Source: Bifidobacterium vansinderenii
Lineage (GTDB): Bacteria > Actinomycetota > Actinomycetes > Actinomycetales > Bifidobacteriaceae
Direction of reading: 5' to 3'
DNA length: 64,000 nucleotides
NCBI RefSeq assembly: GCF_002234915.1
Contig: NZ_NEWD01000026.1
Span: forward strand, 32,696 to 96,695
Part shown: positions 1-7,994 of the stretch, piece after piece
Numbering within the stretch: position 1 is the first letter of the stretch
How the letters are laid out: each line of letters begins with the position of its first letter
Position numbers and translations under genes: made by a program
Notes under the pieces: model-generated
Databases searched by the model: none
Told to the model about the DNA's origin: nothing
What the model saw: the letters and a program-made list of their open reading frames with translations, nothing else

Positions 1-138
1 GAGAAGTACTCCAACGAGCGCATCGAGACCGTCGGCCCGAAGCTGCGCGCCATGTTCTCCTGGAACAAGGATGGCGTGAAGGACGCCGACGAGGCCAACT
101 CCTTCACCGGCAAGATCGCCCGCGCCCAGGTTCAGTGA
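1..138 (+). CDS. 3' end of an unrecognised protein, cut by the window edge
   Basis: An open frame enters from the left edge and stops at TGA 136-138, leaving 45 C-terminal residues. They are charged and end in ARAQVQ. Codon use is the same GC-rich pattern as the neighbouring genes, and a strong hairpin terminator follows about 95 bp later, so a real gene end is likely. I do not recognise the family from so short a piece. No membrane segment or sorting motif is present in it. Confidence 0.6.
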
Positions 139-233
139 GCACTGTGCAGTGAGCACCGCTCGGTGATTCACTGACCCGCTCGCCGATCCGTCGGTCCGAT
201 ACCGACTGACGAATCGGGCGTATCAAGCGCATC

Positions 234-268
234 AAACCGCCGCCCCGTTCATTCGGGTGCGGCGGTTT
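234..268. terminator. Intrinsic terminator between convergent genes
   Basis: AAACCGCCGC at 234-243 pairs with GCGGCGGTTT further right, with CCC/GGG extending the stem and a T-rich tail on the plus strand. It lies between the 3' ends of the partial plus-strand gene and the minus-strand cdaR-like gene, so it can serve both. Confidence 0.75.
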
Positions 269-274
269 TGCTTT

Positions 275-1435
275 TTATGCCCTGTGGAACGCCAGATACC
301 GGCGCAGCAGGAACGCGAGCGCCAGCACCGTATGGTCGTCGAGCGTGCGCGGATTGTATCCGGTGCGGCGCGCCATGGCGTTGAGATGGTTCTGCAGGGT
401 GTTCTTGTGCAGGAACAGTTCGTCGGCCGCGCGCGAAATGCTGCCGTTGTGCTTCGTGTAGACGTCGAACGTGCGCTGCAGATCGTCGATGTCGGCGTCG
501 GGAATGCCGGCGAACACATGCTCGACGAATCGTGCCGCGTCCGTCTGGGGGATGGCGGACAACAGCAGCCCGTAGTCGAGCTCGTCATATTCGATCGTGC
601 TGGCGCTGCCGATGAATCGCAGCCAGTCGACTGCCGTGCCGGCCTGGCGATGGCTGACCCAGTACTGGTCGGCCGTATCCGCCACGCACCCCAGTCCCAG
701 ACTGATCGGCCGGTTCAGCGTACGTTCCATATCGACTCTCATGGCATCCATCAGCGTGCGCGTTTCCGTGGAAGCGCCGGTCGCGGCAGCTTCGTTGATT
801 GCGGTGTCGCCGTCGGGCATGAGTACGCAGAACCCTTGCGCGGAGACGGTGAACAGGGTTCCGCTCCGCTGCCCCAGATGCCGGTGCAGCACGTCGTATA
901 TCGTGTCCCGACCGGAATGATCGGCGTCCTGCGCTGTGCATCGTCCCACGGCGACCAGCCTCGGCATGTTGAGATCGACGTTCAGCGCATCGGCGAGATA
1001 GGTCACCAATCCGTGGTCATGCTGCTCGGCGGTGAGCAGGCTGATGAGATTCGTGGTCATCATGCGTTCGTCGAACCGGCTGATCTGTTCCGTGTTTTCA
1101 CGCACCAGAATCTCGGTCATCTTGCGGATCACGTCGCTGAACGGCTCGACCTGCGCGCGTTCACCGGTCACACCGATCACGGCCACCACGTCGTCGTTGA
1201 GCAGTACGGGCGCGTTGATGCCATGCCGTGCGCCCGCGAACTGTTCGTCATTGTCGACGGCGATGGTGCGTCGTTGCTGCGCGGCGAGCAGTGCCGCGTC
1301 GTGCAGCGTGCCGATGCGCGTCGGATCGGTGCTGGCGATCATGGTGCCGTCGGGGGAGAAGAAATTGATGTCGTGCCGGATGATGCCCTTGAGATTCTCC
1401 ACTATGGTCTGTGCGATGCGCGGATCGATGTTCAT
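275..1435 (-). CDS. cdaR: CdaR-family sugar-diacid/glycerate regulator
   Basis: This 386-residue protein has the CdaR layout. An N-terminal diacid recognition domain covers roughly residues 4-135, beginning MNIDPRIAQTIVENLKG and containing the GINAPVLL and VIGVTGE segments. A middle GGDEF-like region follows. The C terminus is a PucR-type helix-turn-helix (about 315-375, with AADELFLHKNTLQNHLNAM). In E. coli the family activates uptake and use of galactarate, glucarate and glycerate. Here it is divergent from a GntP permease and glycerate kinase, which fits. I chose the ATG at 1435 because it matches the family N terminus; an in-frame upstream start would add 16 unlike residues. The ribosome-binding site is weak. 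Confidence 0.88.
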   Translation of the reverse strand: MNIDPRIAQTIVENLKGIIRHDINFFSPDGTMIASTDPTRIGTLHDAALLAAQQRRTIAVDNDEQFAGARHGINAPVLLNDDVVAVIGVTGERAQVEPFSDVIRKMTEILVRENTEQISRFDERMMTTNLISLLTAEQHDHGLVTYLADALNVDLNMPRLVAVGRCTAQDADHSGRDTIYDVLHRHLGQRSGTLFTVSAQGFCVLMPDGDTAINEAAATGASTETRTLMDAMRVDMERTLNRPISLGLGCVADTADQYWVSHRQAGTAVDWLRFIGSASTIEYDELDYGLLLSAIPQTDAARFVEHVFAGIPDADIDDLQRTFDVYTKHNGSISRAADELFLHKNTLQNHLNAMARRTGYNPRTLDDHTVLALAFLLRRYLAFHRA

Positions 1436-1512
1436 GCCGTCAGTGTAGAGGATTTTCCGGCATGAAAATAGTACGCGTACCATTCCACCATGGTTTTTCT
1501 ACTGGTTTTCCG

Positions 1513-1550
1513 TTCCTTGGAATATGGAAAACAGTCGTTTTTCCTTGGAA
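1513..1550. promoter_or_regulatory. Paired palindromes in the cdaR/permease divergent region (candidate operators)
   Basis: The perfect 10-bp palindrome TTCCTTGGAA occurs at 1513-1522 and again at 1541-1550, 28 bp apart. The second copy extends to TTTTCCTTGGAAAA (1539-1552). Both sit between the divergent cdaR and permease genes. Binding by CdaR is inferred from position; I know of no published bifidobacterial CdaR site to compare. Confidence 0.55.
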
Positions 1551-1652
1551 AATAGAGCTATCAAGATCAATCGTGACGGATGGGTGCTCCAATGCGGGAG
1601 CGGCCTTCCGGAATCGATGTTGGTTCGTGTACTACAGTCAAAGGAGATTCCC

Positions 1653-2954
1653 ATGGTGGAGGGTGTGTCGATCGCATGGTGGGCGGCGCTGGTCGGCCTT
1701 GCCGTCGCGATCGTGCTGATTCTGAAGAAGCTCAATGCCACGTACGCGCTGCTGCTGGGCGCGGTGGTCGGTTGCCTGATCGGCGGCGCGTCGCTCGCGC
1801 AGACGGTGAACGTGGTGGTCGCCGGCGGCCAGAGCGTGGTCGGCACCATCGTGCGCGTGCTCGCCGCCGGCGTGCTGGCCGGTGTGATGATGGAGTCCGG
1901 TGCGGCCGACCGCATCGCCAAGACCATCGTCGCGAAGTTCGGCGAAAGTCTGGCGATCTTCTCGCTGGCGTTCGCCACGATGATCATCTGCGCGGTCGGC
2001 GTGTTCATTCCCGTGGCGGTGCTGATCGTTGCGCCGATCGCCCTCGAGGTGGGTAATCGTCTGGGCATCTCCAAGCTGGCGCTGCTCGTGGCGCTGTCCG
2101 GCGGCGGCAAGGCCGGCAACATCATCTCCCCGAACCCGAACACCATCGCCGCGGCCTCCGGTTTCGGCATCCAGCCGTCCGCGGTCATGGTGGGCAGCTT
2201 CATTCCGGCCGTCTGCGGCCTTGCCATGGCGGTTCTGCTGGCCACACTGCTGCGCAATCATGGCGCCGCGCCGACTCTTGCCGAAGCCGGCAACAGTGAT
2301 TCCGCTGAATCCACTCGCGAACTGCCGACGATCGGCCGCGCCCTGGTCGCGCCGGTCATCGCCATCGTGCTGCTGCTCGTCAACCCGATCGGCAGCGTGC
2401 TGGGCATCGGTCTGCTGACGCGCTTCCAGGTGGACGCCATGTACATTCTGCCGTTCGCTGCCGTGGTCGGTCTGTTCGTCATGGGGCAGGGCCGTCACCT
2501 GCTCGACTACACCAAGGCCGGACTCGCACGCATGACCGACGTGGTCCTCATCCTGATCGGCGCCGGCGCGATCGGCGGCCTGATCACGAACTCGGACCTG
2601 TCCACGCAGATCGTGAACCTCATCAAGGCGTGGGGCGTGTCCGGCTCCCTGCTCGCTCCGCTCGCGGGCATCCTCATGGCGGCGGCCACGGCATCCACCT
2701 CCACTGGTGTGATCCTTGGCAGCAGCTCGTTCGGCTCGTCGATCCTCGATTTCGGCGTCACCCCGGTCGCCGCGGCCGTGACCATGCAGGCCGGCGCCAC
2801 GGTGATCGACCACCTGCCGCACGGCAATTACTTCCACGTCAGCGGACAGGCGATGAAGATGACGGTCGGCGAGCGCATGAAGAGCGTGCCGTTCGAATCG
2901 ATCGTCGGTCTGACGATGACGATCGTGGCCACCCTCATCTACACCCTGTTCTGA
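1653..2954 (+). CDS. GntP-family organic acid:H+ symporter, probably glycerate/gluconate permease
   Basis: This 433-residue, strongly hydrophobic protein has the length and segment pattern of the GntP gluconate permease family (about 12-14 membrane spans). Typical stretches include GGGKAGNIISPNPNTIAAA and the glycine-rich C-terminal half. It carries out proton-coupled import of a sugar acid across the cytoplasmic membrane. The ATG at 1653 is preceded by AAGGAG at 1641-1646; the frame stays open further upstream without a ribosome-binding site. The next gene, 85 bp downstream, encodes glycerate kinase, so D-glycerate is the most likely substrate, with gluconate or another acid as the alternative. 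Regulation by the divergent CdaR homologue is likely. Confidence 0.85.
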   Translation: MVEGVSIAWWAALVGLAVAIVLILKKLNATYALLLGAVVGCLIGGASLAQTVNVVVAGGQSVVGTIVRVLAAGVLAGVMMESGAADRIAKTIVAKFGESLAIFSLAFATMIICAVGVFIPVAVLIVAPIALEVGNRLGISKLALLVALSGGGKAGNIISPNPNTIAAASGFGIQPSAVMVGSFIPAVCGLAMAVLLATLLRNHGAAPTLAEAGNSDSAESTRELPTIGRALVAPVIAIVLLLVNPIGSVLGIGLLTRFQVDAMYILPFAAVVGLFVMGQGRHLLDYTKAGLARMTDVVLILIGAGAIGGLITNSDLSTQIVNLIKAWGVSGSLLAPLAGILMAAATASTSTGVILGSSSFGSSILDFGVTPVAAAVTMQAGATVIDHLPHGNYFHVSGQAMKMTVGERMKSVPFESIVGLTMTIVATLIYTLF

Positions 2955-3039
2955 CCGTTCCTATTTCCGTTCTCTACCCGAATTCCCATATCCAAGCTTT
3001 GCCACTGAACATCAATCGTTGAAATCAAAGGAGATCGTC

Positions 3040-4230
3040 ATGAAGTTCGTTATCGCACCGGATTCGTTCAAGGGATGCATGACCGCCAAGCAGGCCGCCG
3101 AGGCGATGCGCGCGGGACTGCGCCGCGTGTTCCCCGACGCCGAATACGTGATGGTGCCGATGGCCGACGGCGGCGAGGGCACCGTGCAGTCGCTGGTCGA
3201 CGCCACCGGCGGCGCGCTGCGTCAGGCCCGTGTACTCGACCCGCTGCAGCGGGAGACCGTTGCGGAATACGGACTGCTGGGAGCTGCCGCTGGTACGGGT
3301 GCCGCGGATGCCGGCGCGGACGAGACCGAGTCCGCCGGACCCACCGCCGTCATCGAAATGGCCGCGGCCAGCGGCATCCAGTTCGTGAACAACGACACCA
3401 AGAATCCGCTCGTCACCACCACATACGGCACCGGTCAGCTGATCCGTTCCGCACTCGACGACGGCGCCCGCACGATCATCCTCGGCGTGGGCGGATCCGC
3501 CACGAACGACGGCGGCGCCGGCATGGCCGAAGCGCTGGGCGTGCGCTTCCTCGACGCAGACGGCAACCCGATCCCGCGCGGCGGCGGATTCCTCGACCGG
3601 CTCGACCGCATCGACGCGTCCGGCATCGACCCGCGCATCGCACAGACCCGCATCCTCATCGCCTCCGACGTGACCAACCCGCTCGTCGGTCCTAAGGGTG
3701 CGTCGGCGGTGTTCGGCCCGCAGAAGGGCGCCACCTCGGATATGGTCGCGCAGCTCGATGCAAATCTGACGCACTACGCCGCCATCATCAAGCGCGACCT
3801 CGGCATCGACGTGGCGCATACGCCGGGCGCCGGCGGTGCGGGCGGACTGGGCGCCGGACTCCTCGCCTTCACGAAGTCGACCATGCGCTCCGGCGTCGAG
3901 ATCGTCTCACAGACCGTGCGACTGTCCGATCGCGCCAAGGGCGCCGACTACTGCCTCACAGGCGAAGGTGGCATCGACTTCCAGACCCAGTACGGCAAGA
4001 CCCCGATGGGTGTGGCGCAGTCCGCGCACCGTGACAATCCGAACATCGGCGTGATCGCGCTCGCCGGATACGTGGGCGAGGGCATCGACCAGCTGTACGA
4101 TCTCGGCATCAACGCGGTGTTCGGCATCGTCCCCGCCGCCGTCTCCCTAGACCGCGCGCTCGCCGACGGACCGGCGAACCTCGAACGCACCGCGGAGAAC
4201 GTCGGCCGCCTGATCGCCCTGGCCCGCTGA
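3040..4230 (+). CDS. Glycerate kinase (GlxK/GarK family)
   Basis: At 396 residues this is a normal-length member of the glycerate kinase family (PF02595), which phosphorylates D-glycerate to 2- or 3-phosphoglycerate with ATP. Diagnostic motifs are FVIAPDSFKG at the N terminus, MADGGEGT near residue 45 and GGSATNDGGAGMAEALG near 155. An alanine- and glycine-rich insertion near residues 80-105 is longer than in the E. coli enzymes. The start at 3040 follows AAAGGAG at 3027-3033. It lies 85 bp downstream of the GntP permease in an evident operon, giving uptake plus entry into lower glycolysis. Confidence 0.93.
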   Translation: MKFVIAPDSFKGCMTAKQAAEAMRAGLRRVFPDAEYVMVPMADGGEGTVQSLVDATGGALRQARVLDPLQRETVAEYGLLGAAAGTGAADAGADETESAGPTAVIEMAAASGIQFVNNDTKNPLVTTTYGTGQLIRSALDDGARTIILGVGGSATNDGGAGMAEALGVRFLDADGNPIPRGGGFLDRLDRIDASGIDPRIAQTRILIASDVTNPLVGPKGASAVFGPQKGATSDMVAQLDANLTHYAAIIKRDLGIDVAHTPGAGGAGGLGAGLLAFTKSTMRSGVEIVSQTVRLSDRAKGADYCLTGEGGIDFQTQYGKTPMGVAQSAHRDNPNIGVIALAGYVGEGIDQLYDLGINAVFGIVPAAVSLDRALADGPANLERTAENVGRLIALAR

Positions 4231-4286
4231 CCTGCCGGCGTCAAAAGTCCCGAAATCCGAGGCGATTTCTTCCCCGACCGATCGCA

Positions 4287-4390
4287 ATGCCGAGTTTTGT
4301 GGTTTTTCTCCGCGCCTATTCGTGGGCGGAGCCCCGTGTGAGCCCTCACCATATGACTACGTATTCCGGGAAAACCACAAAACTCGGCAT
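4287..4390. repeat. Long intergenic inverted repeat
   Basis: The 340-bp gap between glycerate kinase and the peptidase holds two perfect 20-bp arms (4287-4306 and 4371-4390) around a 64-bp loop; each carries the core GAGTTTTGTGG or its complement. Weaker pairing continues outward (GATTTCT at 4264-4270 against AGAAATC further right). No poly-T tail follows, so it is not a plain terminator. No gene was found in the rest of the gap. Confidence 0.8.
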
Positions 4391-4570
4391 CTCACCGCGA
4401 ATCACCGGTTTCCTGACGAGAAATCCAGCGAAAAACGACGCGTCCGCAGCCTGAAGGCGAGTGCCCGGCGGCATGTTGGCGAAGCCGACACGGTATGTTC
4501 GGCAGATGCGTCGTTCATCCGTCCGTCACGCATAATGGTTTGGGGTTCACTTATTTCGAGGTGCGTGACT

Positions 4571-7384
4571 ATGACGGAACAGACGACTGATGATATGACG
4601 ACCGACGATGCGATGGCAGCGCCCGAGAGCGCCGCATCATCGTCCGAAGCGATCCGTGCCGCGATCGCCGCATACCCGCGGGCCAAGGCACGTACCCAAC
4701 GGTTCTCGCTCGGTGCGCCGCGCTCCGCAACGGTGCTCGACGACGGCTCCCACGCACTGTTCCTGCGTTCGCGCGGCCCGGAGGACGACGTCACCTGCCT
4801 GTGGCTGAGCTGGTTCGACGGCGCCGGCAATCATCACGAGACACTGCTGGCCGACCCGCGCACGCTGCTGTCCGCCGGCAACGGAACCTACGCCGGCGCG
4901 TCAGCCTCCGATCCCGCCGACTCCGACGTCCCCGACGAGGAGAAGGCCCGTCGCGAACGCGCGCGCGAATCCGCCGGCGGCATCGTGTCATACAGCGTCA
5001 ACGAATCCGGCAACCGTGTGGTGTTCACAGTCGGCGGCCGACTGTGGCTCACCACGTTCGTGTTCGACGGCGACATCGAATTCCTTTCCGACATCGAGCC
5101 GGAGAGCACCGACGCAGACATCGTGCTGGAAAACATTGACATTCCCGGCCTTGCAAATCCCAATTCCCCGAACGCGAACCGCAACGATCCCTCCCGCCAC
5201 GCCCCGGTGCGCGTGACCGTGGAGGATGGCGAACTCCACGCCGTGACCCGTGAGCTCGGCGACACCTGGTACGTGTCCGCGATGGCGGTCAGCGGTCACC
5301 GCGGACGACTGTTCCGCCCGGTGCTCAATCCGCGCATCTCCCCGGACGGACGTCTGGTCGCCTACACCACCGGCCGTATGATCAACCTCGTCGTGATCGG
5401 CGAGCACGGCCAGCCCGACGACGAGCGTTCGATCTGCGGCGTGGCCGACGACCCGAACGTCACCGTCGGTCTGGCGGAATTCGCCGCCGGCGAGGAAATG
5501 GACCGGTATGAGGGCTTCTGGTGGTCGCCCGACTCGCGCAGCCTGCTCATCGAACGCGCCGACGAGTCGCCCGAACCGTTGTGGCACATTTCCGACCCCG
5601 CCAACCCGACCAAGCCCGCACAGTCGCGCCACTATCCGCAGGCGCTCACACGCAACGCCGACGTGCGCCTGTTCCGTTTCGACATCGGTTCCGCCGAACA
5701 CCGCGCCGGCAACATGGCGTTTGCCAGCGTGGAGGACCTGCCCGAAGTGTGGTGGGATCGTCGCGGTTACGAATATCTGGCAGACGTGCATTGGAGCCGT
5801 GGCGGAGACCCGCTGCTGCTCGTGCAGAACCGCCGCCAGACCGCCGATCAGGTGCTTGCCGTGAAGCCCGAAGGCAGCGACCCGCACGTGGGGTACGCAT
5901 CGCAGCACAGCATCCTCGACGGGTTCGCGCTCGCCGACGACGGTGGTTCGCTAGCGGGCGAGGAGGCGCGCAAACGCTGGCTGCCGACGAGCACGCTGAC
6001 GGTGAGCGGCAGCCGGTATTGGCTGGATCTGATCCACGGCTGCCCCGCGTGGACGCCCGGCGGTCGCCTGATCACCGCCATGCCCGACGAGGAGACCGAC
6101 ACCATGCGTCTGGCGGTGGACGGTCATGCGTTCACCCCCGTCGGGTGGCAGGTTCTCGACGTGCTCGATGTGACTGATCATGACGTGCTCGCCCGCGCGA
6201 CCCGTGATGCGCGCGCCGTGGATGTGGTGAGCTTCCGCCTGCCCGAGGAGGGCCAGGAATTCATCGGTTCGTATTGGCAGGAGCTGACCGTCGACAGGCA
6301 CTTCGACGCGCAGAACGCGTGCGGCGCCGCGGCGCAGGGGAGTGGCGCTGGGAATGGGGCCGGTGGCTTCGGCAATCGTTTCGCGGCCGATTCCGCGTCC
6401 GGCGACTGTCCCGAGCCGATCGTGATGAATCCGGAGATGGGCGTGTGGACGGCGTCGCGCTCCGGCACCGGCATGGTGCTGACCGGCCGGACCATGCACG
6501 ACGATCACAGTGTGATGCTGCACATGTACGGCGAGAACGCGGACATCGGATACTCCGCTACCGTAGCGAATCACGCCGCCGTTCCCGGATTCACGCCCCG
6601 CACCGAGTTCGTGCGGCTGGGCACGCAGGGCATGTACGCGGCGATCACGCTGCCGTCCGAGTCCAGCCCGTACGCGCATGCGGAGAAGCTGCCCGTGCTG
6701 ATGAAGCCGTACGGCGGTCCGATGCACCGCGAGGTCATGTTCAGTCAGGCGTACTACTGGGATTCGCAGTGGTGGGCCGATCAGGGCTTCATCGTGGTGG
6801 CTGCCGACGGTCACGGCACCGGTGCGCGCGGCCTGCACTGGGATCACGCCATGTTCGAACGTTTCGACATCGCGTTGGACGATCAGATCGACGCCGTTCA
6901 TGCCCTGCCTGAGGCGATGGCCTCGCTCGGCGGGACGGAGGGCCTGACAGTGCCCGCGCCCGATCTCGATCATGTGGCCATGATCGGCTGGTCGTACGGC
7001 GGATACCTGTCCGCGCTGGCCGTGCTGCGTGCGCCCGACGTGTTCCATGCCGCCTGCGCCGGCGCTCCGCCGACCGATTGGACGCTGTACGACACGCATT
7101 ACACCGAACGCTATCTCGGCATGAACCCGACCGTGTACGAGCGCAACAGCCTGATCAAGGACGCGCCGAACCTGCGTCGACCGCTGCTGCTGATCCACGG
7201 TTTCGCCGACGACAACGTGACCGTGGCGAACTCGCTGCGCCTGAGTTCCGCGCTGCTGGCCGCCGGCCGTGAGCACACCGTGCTGCCGCTGACCGGCATC
7301 ACGCACATGACCAACGACGAGACCGTGGCCGAAAACCTGCTGCTGTTCCAGCGCGACTTCCTCCGCAAGGCGCTCGCCGAGTAG
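4571..7384 (+). CDS. Dipeptidyl peptidase IV-type serine peptidase (family S9)
   Basis: This 937-residue protein has the S9 arrangement: a beta-propeller (roughly 200-640) followed by an alpha/beta hydrolase domain. The catalytic triad is visible as Ser808 in GWSYGGY, Asp880 in HGFADDN and His912 in GITHMTND. The double-glutamate motif that binds the substrate N terminus in DPP-IV enzymes is present as E308-E309 in GEEMDRYEGFWWSPDS. It should release Xaa-Pro dipeptides. No signal peptide is evident, so it is probably cytoplasmic, handling imported peptides. ATG 4571 is preceded by GAGGTG at about 4559-4564. The first 35 residues are acidic, with poor similarity to the family. It stands alone. 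Confidence 0.9.
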   Translation: MTEQTTDDMTTDDAMAAPESAASSSEAIRAAIAAYPRAKARTQRFSLGAPRSATVLDDGSHALFLRSRGPEDDVTCLWLSWFDGAGNHHETLLADPRTLLSAGNGTYAGASASDPADSDVPDEEKARRERARESAGGIVSYSVNESGNRVVFTVGGRLWLTTFVFDGDIEFLSDIEPESTDADIVLENIDIPGLANPNSPNANRNDPSRHAPVRVTVEDGELHAVTRELGDTWYVSAMAVSGHRGRLFRPVLNPRISPDGRLVAYTTGRMINLVVIGEHGQPDDERSICGVADDPNVTVGLAEFAAGEEMDRYEGFWWSPDSRSLLIERADESPEPLWHISDPANPTKPAQSRHYPQALTRNADVRLFRFDIGSAEHRAGNMAFASVEDLPEVWWDRRGYEYLADVHWSRGGDPLLLVQNRRQTADQVLAVKPEGSDPHVGYASQHSILDGFALADDGGSLAGEEARKRWLPTSTLTVSGSRYWLDLIHGCPAWTPGGRLITAMPDEETDTMRLAVDGHAFTPVGWQVLDVLDVTDHDVLARATRDARAVDVVSFRLPEEGQEFIGSYWQELTVDRHFDAQNACGAAAQGSGAGNGAGGFGNRFAADSASGDCPEPIVMNPEMGVWTASRSGTGMVLTGRTMHDDHSVMLHMYGENADIGYSATVANHAAVPGFTPRTEFVRLGTQGMYAAITLPSESSPYAHAEKLPVLMKPYGGPMHREVMFSQAYYWDSQWWADQGFIVVAADGHGTGARGLHWDHAMFERFDIALDDQIDAVHALPEAMASLGGTEGLTVPAPDLDHVAMIGWSYGGYLSALAVLRAPDVFHAACAGAPPTDWTLYDTHYTERYLGMNPTVYERNSLIKDAPNLRRPLLLIHGFADDNVTVANSLRLSSALLAAGREHTVLPLTGITHMTNDETVAENLLLFQRDFLRKALAE

Positions 7385-7562
7385 TCGGGGCGCGCGGCGG
7401 GTATCCGGGGCGCGTGATGCGCATGGTGCAGCCGGCTTCCCCTGACAGGGAAGCCGTTGCCGCATGGCATAGCCGGATGGACGAGTACGGGCCTGTACCG
7501 CCACGGGGTTGGTATCGCCTTGCGGGCGATGCGTGATTATGGTTTCGTTGACGCGAAACGTT

Positions 7563-7739
7563 CACCTCATCAGTCACGCTACGCGTGACAGCTTCCCCTC
7601 AAGGGGAAGCCGACTTTGCCTAAAAACGGCTTTGGTGTTTTCTTGGCAGCGCAGTTTCTCAAGGGGAAGTTGGCATTGCGCTACATACTGGCCTTCCCCT
7701 TGAGGGGAAGGTGGCCGACGGAGTCGGACGGATGAGATG
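7563..7739. repeat. MITE-like intergenic element, copy 1 (CACCTCAT termini)
   Basis: The element begins CACCTCATCAGTCACGC and ends with a degenerate complement (GGATGAGATG). Just inside each end is a small hairpin and then a CTTCCCCT/AGGGGAAG palindrome. Copies with the same layout lie at 48263-48376 and 62066-62393. The rest of the 610-bp gap (7385-7994) contains more hairpin pieces, such as CTTCCCCTGACAGGGAAG near 7436, but no gene. Confidence 0.75.
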
Positions 7740-7994
7740 ACGTCGCTTCGTTGCGACAAGGGTTCTTTTCCATATTCACCTGCTCTCTCTATACCCCCTT
7801 CCTCGGGTGCCATGGCCCTGCTCCCCAATGTGGTCAAACGTAACCCCCTCCAGCTCAGCCATTGCAATCATTGAGCTTGAATTTCCGTCTTCCTTGCTGA
7901 TCCTTGTCATGTAGCCCGTAGGGGGCATATCTCCCGAAATGGGGGCCATACGATGGGCCGTACCTGAACGAGAGATCGGCAATGGAGGCTGAAT

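Noticed and set aside
7385..7994. A gene or tRNA in the 610-bp gap before the pilins
   Set aside because: The gap is made of palindromic repeats; no cloverleaf or supported frame was found.
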